64,000 bases of DNA from JBJYIN01 sp046237015. Lineage in GTDB: Bacteria > Pseudomonadota > Gammaproteobacteria > Enterobacterales > Enterobacteriaceae. Location of the stretch: the NCBI RefSeq assembly GCF_046237015.1, contig NZ_JBJYIN010000001.1:248001-312000 (forward strand). Reading direction: 5' to 3'. This document shows, piece after piece, positions 8,847 to 18,013 of the stretch (the first letter of the stretch is position 1; each line of letters starts with the position of its first letter). The notes beneath the pieces are model-generated. The model saw only the letters and a program-made list of their open reading frames with translations, ran no database searches and was not told the origin of the DNA. The position numbers and the translations under genes were made by a program.

Positions 8847-8986
8847 TTAATAACGACAATAAAGGCAGTTTACTCTGCCTTATGATTGCTGATTCGCGGC
8901 AGGACAGACAGACAAGTAATGGTCGTTCCCCATTGCATGTTAATACCGCTCATCAATCTTCAGGGTAGCTTCGCTACCCTTTTTTT
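8824..8986 (+). ncRNA. sroC: SroC-like sRNA position between gltI and gltJ
   Basis: The gltI-gltJ gap ends in a strong terminator at 8962-8986 (stem AGGGTAGC/GCTACCCT, then T6). In E. coli and Salmonella the same place yields SroC, a processed leftover of gltIJKL mRNA that acts as a sponge for GcvB. The 5' end given here is only an estimate from the E. coli size; it starts inside gltI. The terminator is seen, the sRNA is inferred. Confidence 0.5.
8962..8986 (+). terminator. Internal terminator between gltI and gltJ
   Basis: An eight-base-pair stem AGGGTAGC/GCTACCCT with a TTC loop and six or more T, ending 14 bp before the gltJ start. It would give more binding protein than permease. Confidence 0.85.
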
Positions 8987-8999
8987 ACCGGAGTTTGTT

Positions 9000-9740
9000 A
9001 TGTCAATAGATTGGAATTGGGGTATCTTCCTGCAAGCCGCCCCATTCGGCAATACCACTTATCTAGGGTGGATCCTATCCGGCCTGCAAGTCACGGTCAC
9101 ACTGTCTATTTGTGCCTGGATCATCGCCTTCTTACTGGGTTCTATTCTTGGAATTTTACGTACCGTCCCAAACCGTATTATCGCGGGAATTGGTACCTGC
9201 TATGTTGAATTATTCCGTAACGTCCCTTTGATCGTTCAGTTTTTTACCTGGTATCTGGTCGTCCCTGAATTACTTCCTGAGAAACTCGGGATGTGGTTCA
9301 AAGCCGAACTCGATCCCAATATTCAATTCTTCCTGTCATCCATGATCTGTCTGGGCTTGTTTACGGCCGCCCGCGTATGTGAACAGATCCGCGCAGGCAT
9401 TCAGTCATTACCACGTGGTCAAAAAGCCGCTGGGTTGGCAATGGGGCTGACATTACCGCAAACGTATCGTTATGTCTTACTGCCTAACGCCTATCGTATT
9501 GTTATTCCACCGCTAACGTCTGAGATGTTAAATCTGGTAAAAAACTCCGCTATCGCCTCCACCATCGGCCTGGTGGATATGGCGGCACAAGCCGGGAAAC
9601 TGCTGGATTATTCGGCCCATGCCTATGAGTCATTCACCGCGATTACGCTCGCCTACATCGGCATAAACGCCATCATCATGTTGATCATGCAGGTGGTTGA
9701 ACAGAAAACCCGTTTGCCGGGCAATATGGGGAGCAAATAA
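9000..9740 (+). CDS. gltJ: Glutamate/aspartate ABC transporter permease GltJ
   Basis: A 246-residue inner-membrane permease of the HisM/PAAT type, with about five hydrophobic segments and the EAA-type loop near QIRAGIQSLPRGQKAAGLAMG. MSIDWNWGIFLQ matches the E. coli start and has GGAG 8 bp upstream. The frame is open to 8886, but that stretch runs through the SroC-type terminator and is not protein-like. It forms the transport channel with GltK. Confidence 0.95.
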   Translation: MSIDWNWGIFLQAAPFGNTTYLGWILSGLQVTVTLSICAWIIAFLLGSILGILRTVPNRIIAGIGTCYVELFRNVPLIVQFFTWYLVVPELLPEKLGMWFKAELDPNIQFFLSSMICLGLFTAARVCEQIRAGIQSLPRGQKAAGLAMGLTLPQTYRYVLLPNAYRIVIPPLTSEMLNLVKNSAIASTIGLVDMAAQAGKLLDYSAHAYESFTAITLAYIGINAIIMLIMQVVEQKTRLPGNMGSK

Positions 9741-9743
9741 CTC

Positions 9744-10418
9744 ATGCATGAATTTGACTGGAGTTCAATTGGCCCAAGCTTGCCTTACCTGCTACAGGGA
9801 ATGGTCGTCACACTTAAAATAACCATCACCGCAGTAATCTTCGGCATTATCTGGGGCACCATTCTGGCCGTTATGCGCTTGTCGCCAATCAAGCCGATCA
9901 GTTGGTTCGCCAAACTGTATGTAAACCTATTCCGTTCCGTGCCACTCGTCATGGTCTTGCTGTGGTTCTATCTGGTTGTTCCTAGCTTATTACAAAATGT
10001 GCTTGGCCTTTCACCGAAAACCGATATTCGGCTGATATCAGCTATGGTAGCCTTTTCACTGTTCGAAGCGGCCTATTACTCCGAGATCATCCGTGCGGGC
10101 ATACTCAGCATATCGCGTGGTCAGTCATCGGCGGCGTTGGCACTTGGCATGACACACTGGCAGTCCATGAAACTGATTATCCTGCCCCAGGCATTCCGGG
10201 CTATGGTGCCGTTGTTACTCACACAAGGCATTGTGCTGTTTCAGGACACTTCGTTGGTTTATGTGCTCAGCCTCGCAGATTTCTTCCGTACTGCGTCCAC
10301 CATCGGCGAACGCGACGGTACACAAGTTGAGATGATCCTGTTTGCAGGGTTTATTTATTTTATTTTCAGCATTTCCGCATCAATGCTGGTCAGTTACCTG
10401 AAAAAAAGGACGGTTTGA
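9744..10418 (+). CDS. gltK: Glutamate/aspartate ABC transporter permease GltK
   Basis: The second PAAT-family permease, 224 residues, with five hydrophobic segments and the coupling loop EIIRAGILSISRGQSSAALALGM. It begins 3 bp after gltJ, and its TGA stop overlaps the gltL ATG by one base (TGATG). Heterodimerises with GltJ in the inner membrane. Confidence 0.95.
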   Translation: MHEFDWSSIGPSLPYLLQGMVVTLKITITAVIFGIIWGTILAVMRLSPIKPISWFAKLYVNLFRSVPLVMVLLWFYLVVPSLLQNVLGLSPKTDIRLISAMVAFSLFEAAYYSEIIRAGILSISRGQSSAALALGMTHWQSMKLIILPQAFRAMVPLLLTQGIVLFQDTSLVYVLSLADFFRTASTIGERDGTQVEMILFAGFIYFIFSISASMLVSYLKKRTV

Positions 10419-11143
10419 TGATTTTCCTGAAAAATATTTCTAAATGGTATGGTCAATTTCAGGTGCTAACCGACTGCTCCACAGAGGTTAAAAAAGGTGA
10501 GGTAGTGGTCGTCTGTGGACCATCTGGTTCCGGTAAGTCAACCTTGATTAAAACCGTTAATGGTCTGGAACCTATCCAGCAAGGCGAAATCGAGGTGAAC
10601 GGCATCTCTGTGACCGATAAAAAAACGAATCTGGCTCAACTTCGTGCAAAAGTAGGGATGGTGTTCCAACATTTCGAACTCTTTCCGCATCTTTCGATTA
10701 TCGAAAACCTGACGCTTGCACAAATAAAAGTGCTGAAACGCAATCGCACAGAGTCAAAAGCCAAAGCACAAAAGCTACTGGAGCGCGTCGGTTTATCCGC
10801 ACATGCCAATAAATATCCGGGACAGCTTTCCGGGGGACAACAGCAGCGTGTTGCCATTGCCCGTGCGCTATGTATGGATCCGGTCGCCATGCTATTTGAC
10901 GAACCCACTTCAGCACTCGATCCGGAAATGATCAACGAGGTGCTGGATGTCATGGTGGAACTGGCTCAGGAAGGCATGACGATGATGGTGGTCACACACG
11001 AAATGGGTTTTGCGCGTAAAGTGGCTCACCGCGTGATTTTCATGGATGAAGGAAAAATCATTGAAGATACGGCGAAGGATGACTTTTTCAATAATCCAAA
11101 ATCTGAACGTGCGAAAGACTTTCTGGCAAAAATTCTGCATTAA
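10418..11143 (+). CDS. gltL: Glutamate/aspartate ABC transporter ATPase GltL
   Basis: A 241-residue ABC ATPase with Walker A GPSGSGKST (about 34-42), Q loop VGMVFQHFELFPH, signature LSGGQQQR, Walker B AMLFDEP and H-loop VTHEMGF. It closely follows E. coli GltL. ATG 10418 is preferred to the TTG one codon earlier because it matches E. coli and overlaps the gltK stop. It powers GltIJK uptake. Unlike E. coli, rihA is not next door; the convergent ybeL follows. Confidence 0.95.
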   Translation: MIFLKNISKWYGQFQVLTDCSTEVKKGEVVVVCGPSGSGKSTLIKTVNGLEPIQQGEIEVNGISVTDKKTNLAQLRAKVGMVFQHFELFPHLSIIENLTLAQIKVLKRNRTESKAKAQKLLERVGLSAHANKYPGQLSGGQQQRVAIARALCMDPVAMLFDEPTSALDPEMINEVLDVMVELAQEGMTMMVVTHEMGFARKVAHRVIFMDEGKIIEDTAKDDFFNNPKSERAKDFLAKILH

Positions 11144-11152
11144 CACATACCA

Positions 11153-11172
11153 AGCGTGCCACAAGGCACGCT
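11153..11172. terminator. Hairpin between convergent gltL and ybeL
   Basis: A perfect eight-base-pair stem AGCGTGCC/GGCACGCT with an ACAA loop lies in the 60-bp gap between the two stops. There is no good T run on either side, so it may act as a 3'-end stabiliser rather than a true terminator. Confidence 0.45.
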
Positions 11173-11203
11173 CTCCCCATTTATTCTCCGTCCATCACCC
11201 TCA

Positions 11204-11686
11204 TTACGGCTGAAATGGCTGCCGATGGAATTGATCGTGTGAGCACGTTGGGCAGCGAGGTAAAATTTCTGGCGTATAAAACGCAATGTGGTGATGACAC
11301 TTCTCACACACCAGATTCCCCAATCCCACCACCTCACCACTATGGTAAACGCCGTGGTTATTCACATCATTGAAAAGCTGACGCCATTCCAGTTGGGTTT
11401 TATCTGTAATGTCGACCAACTCTTGCCATAGACTCTCTTTAATCACTCGCATAAACACACTGTCAGTAAACTCGCCCTGGCTTTCATTGTAGCTGCGGGC
11501 AAATTCTTCCAGATCGCGCTGAACAGCCTGAATAATCTGTTCAATTTCTTTTTGTGTCAGTTCTGAGCCTTCTTGTAAGGTTTGACGAGCGCTCTGTACC
11601 AGATTATCGAGATCGCGTTCACCGTTGTTCAGTCGGGCCGTCACTGAAGCCATTAACTCGCGGTAATAGCGGGCTAGTTTATTCAT
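11204..11686 (-). CDS. ybeL: YbeL family zinc-ribbon protein
   Basis: A 160-residue cytoplasmic protein of unknown function. The N-terminal two thirds are helical and charged. A C-terminal zinc ribbon has paired CxxC motifs (CEKCHHH near 128 and CPTC near 145). The ATG has GGAGGAAG just upstream. It is divergent from leuS, as in E. coli. No catalytic motif is seen. Confidence 0.88.
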   Translation of the reverse strand: MNKLARYYRELMASVTARLNNGERDLDNLVQSARQTLQEGSELTQKEIEQIIQAVQRDLEEFARSYNESQGEFTDSVFMRVIKESLWQELVDITDKTQLEWRQLFNDVNNHGVYHSGEVVGLGNLVCEKCHHHIAFYTPEILPRCPTCSHDQFHRQPFQP

Positions 11687-11994
11687 GCTTCCTCCTGAAT
11701 AAGCGGATTGAAAGGTGATAAAAACGACTATTCACCGTCTGGTACGCCATGCAAAAATCCGACATGTCGTCTATCTCCCTCTATTTTAGATTATTTTTTC
11801 CACACATTTGGAGAATTGTCGCCAATTTGCGCGATTTCTCGCAGTATACGATTCATCGATCAGAAATATTCTCTAGCCGGGTCTAGGGTGTTGTTGCCCG
11901 CGTCGCTTACCGCTATGCTATGCGGATCTTTTGTTATGAATCAGAATTCGCTACTGGTGTAGCGATTCTTTACTAAACAGGACCCCTGGCAGCC
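11687..11994 (+). promoter_or_regulatory. ybeL/leuS divergent intergenic region
   Basis: About 300 bp without a convincing gene. A candidate leuS promoter is TTGTTG (11891-11896), 17 bp, TATGCT (11914-11919), about 75 bp before leuS. No T-box or leucine-rich leader peptide was recognised. Confidence 0.4.
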
Positions 11995-14577
11995 ATGCAA
12001 GAGCAATACCGCCCAGAAGAGATAGAAGCGCATGTCCAGCTTCACTGGCAAGAAAAGCGGACATTCAAAGTCACCGAAGAACCCGGCAAGGAAAAATACT
12101 ACTGCCTTTCCATGTTGCCTTACCCTTCTGGCCGACTACATATGGGCCACGTCCGTAACTACACGATCGGCGACGTGATTTCTCGTTATCAGCGCATGCT
12201 GGGTAAGAACGTCCTACAGCCGATTGGCTGGGATGCATTTGGCCTGCCCGCCGAAGGGGCTGCGGTTAAAAATAACACCGCACCGGCACCGTGGACTTAC
12301 GCCAATATTGAATACATGAAAAACCAGTTGAAACTACTGGGCTTTGGTTATGACTGGGATCGCGAAGTCGCGACCTGTAAACCAGACTACTACCGCTGGG
12401 AACAATGGTTTTTCACCAAGCTTTACGAAAAAGGCTTGGTTTACAAGAAAACCTCTGCGGTGAACTGGTGCCCGAACGATCTGACTGTTCTGGCAAATGA
12501 GCAAGTCATCGATGGCTGCTGCTGGCGTTGCGATACCAAGGTCGAGCGTAAAGAAATTCCGCAGTGGTTTATCAAAATCACCGATTATGCCGATCAACTG
12601 TTAAACGATTTGGATACGTTAGAAAGCTGGCCTGAACAGGTCAAAACTATGCAACGTAACTGGATTGGCCGTTCTGAAGGCGTTGAAATTGCTTTTGACG
12701 TAGAAAATAGCGAAGAAAAACTGCGAGTCTACACGACACGTCCTGATACCTTTATGGGCGTGACATACGTTGCCGTGGCCGCAGGTCACCCTCTGGCAAA
12801 ACAAGCCGCAGCGAACAATCCAGCACTGGCTGACTTCATTGACGAATGCCGTAATACCAAAGTTGCCGAAGCAGATATGGCAACGATGGAGAAAAAAGGC
12901 ATGGCTACCGGCCTATACGCTATCCATCCGCTTAACGGCGAGAAAGTTGCCATTTGGGCAGCCAACTTTGTCCTGATGGAATACGGAACAGGTGCGGTGA
13001 TGGCCGTTCCTGGTCATGATCAGCGTGACTGGGAATTTGCCACCAAGTATGGACTGTCTATCAAACCCGTGATTTTGAATGCTGACGACAGCGAACCGGA
13101 TTTGTCCGCTCAAGCCATGACGGAAAAAGGTCGTTTGTTCAATTCTGGTGAGTTTGACGGGCTGGATTTCAATGCCGCGTTCAACGCCGTCGCCGATAAA
13201 CTGGTTTCATTGGGAATTGGTGAACGTAAGGTTAACTATCGCCTGCGTGACTGGGGCGTGTCCCGCCAGCGTTATTGGGGCGCACCGATCCCAATGGTAA
13301 CACTGGAAGACGGCACCGTTATTCCCGCACCAGAAGATCAACTGCCGGTAATCCTGCCGGAAGATGTCGTGATGGATGGCATTACCAGCCCGCTGAAATC
13401 TAACCCGGAATGGGCTAAGACAACGATCAACGGCCAGCCAGCGTTGCGTGAAACCGACACGTTCGATACCTTTATGGAGTCTTCCTGGTACTACGCACGC
13501 TATACCTGCCCGCAATACGATCAAGGCATGCTGGATCCGGCGGCAGCCAACTACTGGCTACCCGTTGACCAATATGTTGGCGGTATCGAACACGCCATTA
13601 TGCACCTGATGTATTTCCGTTTCTTCCACAAGCTGATGCGTGATGCCGGTCTGGTGACTTCAGATGAACCAGCCAAGCGTCTGTTATGTCAGGGAATGGT
13701 CTTGGCCGATGCTTTCTATTACGTCGGGAATAACGGCGAGCGCATTTGGGTTTCTCCCATTGATGTCAGCGTTGAGCGTGATGAAAAAGGCCGTATCACC
13801 AAAGCAACAGACAAACAGGGCCGTGAGGTTATTTACGCGGGCATGAGCAAAATGTCGAAATCCAAAAATAACGGCATTGACCCTCAAGTCATGGTTGAAA
13901 AATATGGTGCAGATACCGTTCGCCTGTTTATGATGTTCGCCTCACCCGCTGAAATGACATTGGAATGGCAGGAGTCAGGCGTAGAAGGTGCAAACCGCTT
14001 CCTGAAACGTGTCTGGAAGCAGGTATTCGATCATACTGAACGCGGTGCTACCCAGCCGTTAAACGTTGCTGCACTGACGGAAGATCAGAAATCACTGCGT
14101 CGCGATCTGCACAAAACTATCGCTAAAGTGACAGATGATATTGGCCGTCGCCAGACGTTTAATACCGCGATCGCTGCCATCATGGAATTGATGAACAAAC
14201 TGGCCAAAGCGCCGCAGGATAACGATCAAGATCGCGCCCTGACTCAGGAAACGCTGTTAGCCGTGGTACGTATGCTATATCCATTCACACCGCACGCTTG
14301 CTTTGTGTTGTGGCAAGCCTTGCAAGGAGATGGGGATATTGATACCGCACCATGGCCCGTCGCGGATGAACAGGCTATGGTCGAAGACTCCAAGCTGGTT
14401 GTCGTTCAGGTAAATGGCAAAGTTCGTGGTAAAATTACCGTTGCGGCTGATGCCAGTGAAGATCAGGTTCGTGAACGCGCTGCGCAGGAACCACTGGTAG
14501 CGAAATACCTGGACGGCGTCACTGTACGTAAAGTGGTTTATGTCCCTGGCAAACTGCTTAACCTGGTTGTGGGTTAA
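11995..14577 (+). CDS. leuS: Leucyl-tRNA synthetase
   Basis: A class Ia aminoacyl-tRNA synthetase of 860 residues, the same length as the E. coli enzyme. The HIGH motif is HMGH (49-52) within PYPSGRLHMGHVRNYT; KMSKS is in MSKMSKSKNNGIDP near residue 620. The CP1 editing domain with its conserved TTRPDT (about 247-252) and the zinc-binding CxxC segments are present. It charges tRNA-Leu and edits mischarged norvaline/isoleucine. It is the first gene of a leuS-lptE-holA-nadD run. Confidence 0.98.
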   Translation: MQEQYRPEEIEAHVQLHWQEKRTFKVTEEPGKEKYYCLSMLPYPSGRLHMGHVRNYTIGDVISRYQRMLGKNVLQPIGWDAFGLPAEGAAVKNNTAPAPWTYANIEYMKNQLKLLGFGYDWDREVATCKPDYYRWEQWFFTKLYEKGLVYKKTSAVNWCPNDLTVLANEQVIDGCCWRCDTKVERKEIPQWFIKITDYADQLLNDLDTLESWPEQVKTMQRNWIGRSEGVEIAFDVENSEEKLRVYTTRPDTFMGVTYVAVAAGHPLAKQAAANNPALADFIDECRNTKVAEADMATMEKKGMATGLYAIHPLNGEKVAIWAANFVLMEYGTGAVMAVPGHDQRDWEFATKYGLSIKPVILNADDSEPDLSAQAMTEKGRLFNSGEFDGLDFNAAFNAVADKLVSLGIGERKVNYRLRDWGVSRQRYWGAPIPMVTLEDGTVIPAPEDQLPVILPEDVVMDGITSPLKSNPEWAKTTINGQPALRETDTFDTFMESSWYYARYTCPQYDQGMLDPAAANYWLPVDQYVGGIEHAIMHLMYFRFFHKLMRDAGLVTSDEPAKRLLCQGMVLADAFYYVGNNGERIWVSPIDVSVERDEKGRITKATDKQGREVIYAGMSKMSKSKNNGIDPQVMVEKYGADTVRLFMMFASPAEMTLEWQESGVEGANRFLKRVWKQVFDHTERGATQPLNVAALTEDQKSLRRDLHKTIAKVTDDIGRRQTFNTAIAAIMELMNKLAKAPQDNDQDRALTQETLLAVVRMLYPFTPHACFVLWQALQGDGDIDTAPWPVADEQAMVEDSKLVVVQVNGKVRGKITVAADASEDQVRERAAQEPLVAKYLDGVTVRKVVYVPGKLLNLVVG

Positions 14578-14591
14578 GGCAAGGAGGAACT

Positions 14592-15146
14592 GTGCGACAT
14601 CGTCTATTTACGTTGTTGCTGGGGCTGGCGGTGTTCATCACCGCCGGTTGCGGTTTTCATCTGCGCGGCACGACACAAGTCCCTGCGCAGCTACAGACAT
14701 TGGTGCTGGATAGCAGTGATCCTTACGGTCCCATGACGCGTTCGGTGCGTGAAGCGCTACGTCTCAGCGATGTGAAAATTGTTGATGATGCAACGCGGCA
14801 GGATATTCCTTCACTGCGAATACTCAGCGCATCGGAAACCAAAGATACCGTTTCTGTATTTCAGGATGGTAAAACAGCCGAATATCAGATGGTGCTAACG
14901 CTCCGTGCTCAGGTATTGCTGCCCGGTGAAGATATTTATCCGCTTAGTGTTACCGTGTTCCGCACTTTCTTTGACAACCCGTTAACTGCTCTGGCAAAAG
15001 ATGCAGAACAGGATATTGTACGTAAGGAAATGCATACTCAGGCAGCCCAGCAGTTAGTACGCAAATTACTCACTATCAACGGCAGTCAGGAGGTAAAAAA
15101 CCGGCAACAGCAAGCGGCTTCCCTTACCTCATCTAACCGTCCATGA
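14592..15146 (+). CDS. lptE: LPS-assembly lipoprotein LptE (RlpB)
   Basis: An outer-membrane lipoprotein that plugs LptD and binds LPS during surface delivery. The 184-residue precursor has a signal peptide with lipobox ITAGC (C20 lipidated) followed by GFHLRGTTQVP. The start is GTG with AGGAGGAAC ahead, 14 bp after leuS. Its stop overlaps the holA start by 4 bp (ATGA). Confidence 0.95.
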   Translation: MRHRLFTLLLGLAVFITAGCGFHLRGTTQVPAQLQTLVLDSSDPYGPMTRSVREALRLSDVKIVDDATRQDIPSLRILSASETKDTVSVFQDGKTAEYQMVLTLRAQVLLPGEDIYPLSVTVFRTFFDNPLTALAKDAEQDIVRKEMHTQAAQQLVRKLLTINGSQEVKNRQQQAASLTSSNRP

Positions 15147-16180
15147 TTCGCCTCTATCCTGAGCAACTCGCTGCGCAACTCCATGAGGGGTTGCGTACCT
15201 GCTATTTGATTTTCGGTACCGATCCCCTTCTATTACAGGAAAGTTTGGATAGCATCCGACAAACCGCTCAGCAGCAGGAATTCAATGAACATTTCAGCTT
15301 CTCATTGGATATTCATACCGATTGGGGCGCTATTTTCGGCACCTGCCAGGCGCTAAGCCTGTTCGCTTCTCGTCAAACGCTGTTACTGATCTTGCCTGAA
15401 AATGGGCCGAATGCCGCGATGGCAGAGAACCTACTCAAACTTTCTGAGTTATTGCACCCCGATATTTTACTGATGCTACGAGGCCACAAACTCACTAAAG
15501 CGCAGGAAAATAGTGCCTGGTTCAAAGCGTTATCAAAAAATGGCGTGTACGTTAATTGTCTCACTCCCGAGCAAATGCAACTGCCGCGCTGGGTCGCTCA
15601 ACGTGCAAAATCCATGAAACTCGAGTTGGATGACGCCGCAAGCCAACTGATTTGCTACTGCTACGAGGGCAACCTGCTGGCGCTATCACAAGCGTTAGCT
15701 CGTCTCGCGTTATTGTATCCAGATGGAAAGCTGACGCTGCCCCGAGTAGAAGACGCGGTCAACGATGCGACGCATTTTACTCCATTCCATTGGCTGGACG
15801 CGTTATTAGCAGGTAAAGGCAAACGAGCGTTGCACATCTTGCAACAGCTACGTCAGGAAGACTGCGAACCCGTCATTCTTTTGCGAACCTTACAGCGCGA
15901 ATTGCTGTTGTTATTGACACTAAAACGACAAATAACAAGAGCACCGCTACGTAGCTTATTTGATCAGCATAAAGTCTGGCAAAATCGCCGTGACCTATTA
16001 ACTCAAGCGTTACAAAGATTGACGTTGCAGCAACTCCAGCAGGCAATCCGTTTGCTAGCTCAATTGGAAATTACGCTCAAACAAAACTATGGTCAGTCTG
16101 TATGGACTGAGTTAGAAACGCTTGCGATGATATTATGCGGTAAAGCACTACCAGAAAGTTTTCTACTGCCAGCGACATGA
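15143..16180 (+). CDS. holA: DNA polymerase III delta subunit HolA
   Basis: The clamp-loader wrench that opens the beta clamp. The 345-residue protein resembles E. coli delta (343): N-terminal AAA+-like domain without a working P-loop, beta-contact region around SLFASRQTLLLILPE (residues 72-86), and a C-terminal collar domain. Its start overlaps the lptE stop by 4 bp, so translation is coupled. Confidence 0.95.
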   Translation: MIRLYPEQLAAQLHEGLRTCYLIFGTDPLLLQESLDSIRQTAQQQEFNEHFSFSLDIHTDWGAIFGTCQALSLFASRQTLLLILPENGPNAAMAENLLKLSELLHPDILLMLRGHKLTKAQENSAWFKALSKNGVYVNCLTPEQMQLPRWVAQRAKSMKLELDDAASQLICYCYEGNLLALSQALARLALLYPDGKLTLPRVEDAVNDATHFTPFHWLDALLAGKGKRALHILQQLRQEDCEPVILLRTLQRELLLLLTLKRQITRAPLRSLFDQHKVWQNRRDLLTQALQRLTLQQLQQAIRLLAQLEITLKQNYGQSVWTELETLAMILCGKALPESFLLPAT

Positions 16181-16223
16181 TCTGGTTTGCCCATGCGGTA
16201 TCGCGCGGTATGTCTGGATCTTT

Positions 16224-16961
16224 ATGTCTAATCACCCTTCCAGCCAGAGGTTACCCGGTTTGAGCACACCATCTGATTTGATAACGCCGATTCAATCCGA
16301 TGTGATAATAAAAGCAGAGCATCCTCCGCTCACTGCATTTTTCGGCGGCACGTTTGATCCCATTCATTATGGGCATCTCATGCCAGTCACCGCGCTGGCG
16401 AAAATTGTCGGGCTCAGTAAAATTGTATTACTCCCAAACAATGTTCCTCCGCATCGACCACAGCCTGAAGCCACGTCTCAACAGCGGTTACGCATGACTC
16501 AGTTGGCATCTGAAAATAATGCATTATTCCGTGTTGATGAGCGTGAATTACAACGTCAAACCCCCTCTTACACCATTGATACGCTGGAAGCCCTGCGAGG
16601 GGAAACGGGCGCGGAGACACCACTTGCGTTTGTTATCGGCCAAGACTCATTGCTGACATTACATCAATGGCACCGCTGGGAAGATCTCCTTGGCGTTTGT
16701 CATCTGCTGGTCTGTGCTCGTCCTGGCTATCAATCCACACTCTCTACGCCGACACTTCAGAAATGGCTGGAAGACCACCTCACAAAAGATCCACGGGATC
16801 TGCATCAACAAACGCACGGACGGATCTTCATGGCAGACACGCCATTGGTTACTATTTCAGCAACTGAAATTCGTAAGAGACGCCAAGCCGGCCTCGACTG
16901 TCAGGATTGGCTACCACCGTCCGTACTACGCTACATCGATGAACAAGGGCTATATCGATAG
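16224..16961 (+). CDS. nadD: Nicotinate-nucleotide adenylyltransferase NadD
   Basis: Converts nicotinate mononucleotide and ATP to deamido-NAD in NAD synthesis. Nucleotidyltransferase motifs are FFGGTFDPIHYGH and the C-terminal ISATEIRKR. From ATG 16224 the protein has 245 residues, about 32 longer at the N terminus than E. coli NadD (213). A TTG at 16260 has a better ribosome binding site (AGAGG, 9 bp upstream) and would give 233 residues, so the true start is uncertain. E. coli has cobC after nadD; here it is absent. Confidence 0.93.
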   Translation: MSNHPSSQRLPGLSTPSDLITPIQSDVIIKAEHPPLTAFFGGTFDPIHYGHLMPVTALAKIVGLSKIVLLPNNVPPHRPQPEATSQQRLRMTQLASENNALFRVDERELQRQTPSYTIDTLEALRGETGAETPLAFVIGQDSLLTLHQWHRWEDLLGVCHLLVCARPGYQSTLSTPTLQKWLEDHLTKDPRDLHQQTHGRIFMADTPLVTISATEIRKRRQAGLDCQDWLPPSVLRYIDEQGLYR

Positions 16962-17185
16962 GCCAGACCTGATACCACGTACCACTCAGACAAAGTGCGT
17001 GATATACTCCGCCGCTGGTTTCAATCATAGGGAAAACCGGCCATTCTCTGCGATGAGGCAGTCAACACGGTCAGCCCTTACTGTTTTATAACTATTAAAT
17101 ATTCGATGAAGCCAAGTGTTCGCTAGAACCGTAAGTGCGATAAGTCATCCATGAAGATCAAATACTGGCAACCGAGGGGGAACCA

Positions 17186-17503
17186 TTGCAGGGCCAAACA
17201 CTCCAAGCATTCGTTGTTGATAAAATAGACGATTTAAAAGGTCAGGATATCGTGACCTTAGATGTCACGGGCAAATCCAGTATCACCGACTATATGGTTA
17301 TCTGTACCGGAACCTCTACCCGACATGTTGCCTCTATTGCCGATCATGTCGTTCAGTCTTCACGAGCTGCGGGGATAATGCCATTTGGTATAGAAGGTGA
17401 GAATGTGTCCGATTGGGTTGTTGTTGATCTGGGTGACGTTATTGTCCACGTGATGCAAGAAGAAAGTCGCCAGTTATACGAGCTGGAAAAATTGTGGGGC
17501 TAG
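17186..17503 (+). CDS. rsfS: Ribosome silencing factor RsfS (YbeB)
   Basis: A 105-residue Iojap-family protein that binds uL14 and blocks subunit joining in stationary phase. It matches E. coli RsfS along its length (DKIDDLKGQDIVTLDV; VIVHVMQEESRQLYELEKLW). The start is TTG behind GAGGGGG, 5 bp away. The 224-bp gap after nadD holds no gene that I can see; TATACT at 17003-17008 may be a -10 box. rlmH follows after 4 bp. Confidence 0.94.
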   Translation: MQGQTLQAFVVDKIDDLKGQDIVTLDVTGKSSITDYMVICTGTSTRHVASIADHVVQSSRAAGIMPFGIEGENVSDWVVVDLGDVIVHVMQEESRQLYELEKLWG

Positions 17504-17507
17504 TGGT

Positions 17508-17978
17508 ATGAGGCTGCAACTGGTTGCCGTTGGTACCAAAATGCCCGACTGGGTGCAGACAGGTTTTACCGATTATCTGCGCCGCTTTCCCAAGGATATG
17601 CCGTTCGAACTCATTGAGATTCCTGCTGGTAAGCGGGGGAAAAATGCGGATATCAAACGCATTCTCGAGCGGGAAGGCGAACAGATGCTCGCCGCCGTAG
17701 GAAAAGGCAACCGCATTGTCACGTTGGATATTCCTGGTACACCATGGGAAACCCCGCAGTTGGCACAGCAGTTAGAGCGCTGGAAACAAGATGGCCGTGA
17801 TGTCAGTTTGCTTATTGGTGGCCCCGAGGGGTTATCCCCAGAATGTAAAGCTGCAGCAGAACAGAGTTGGTCACTATCGCCACTGACGCTGCCCCACCCA
17901 TTAGTGCGCGTACTGGTTGCGGAAAGCTTGTATCGTGCCTGGAGTATTACCACTAATCACCCTTACCACCGGGAGTAA
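17508..17978 (+). CDS. rlmH: 23S rRNA pseudouridine-1915 N3-methyltransferase RlmH
   Basis: A SPOUT-family methyltransferase of 156 residues, the E. coli length, acting on Psi1915 of helix 69 in assembled 70S ribosomes. The SAM-binding trefoil knot is seen as LLIGGPEGLSPECK and the C-terminal LPHPLVRVLVAESLYRAW. It is in an operon with rsfS, 4 bp upstream, and mrdA, 35 bp downstream. Confidence 0.96.
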   Translation: MRLQLVAVGTKMPDWVQTGFTDYLRRFPKDMPFELIEIPAGKRGKNADIKRILEREGEQMLAAVGKGNRIVTLDIPGTPWETPQLAQQLERWKQDGRDVSLLIGGPEGLSPECKAAAEQSWSLSPLTLPHPLVRVLVAESLYRAWSITTNHPYHRE

Positions 17979-18013
17979 GGCGATATTATGAAACACGTGA
18001 AATAAACCGCTGG

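Noticed and set aside
11153..11172. REP-element reading of the gltL/ybeL hairpin
   Set aside because: It is single and lacks the REP consensus.
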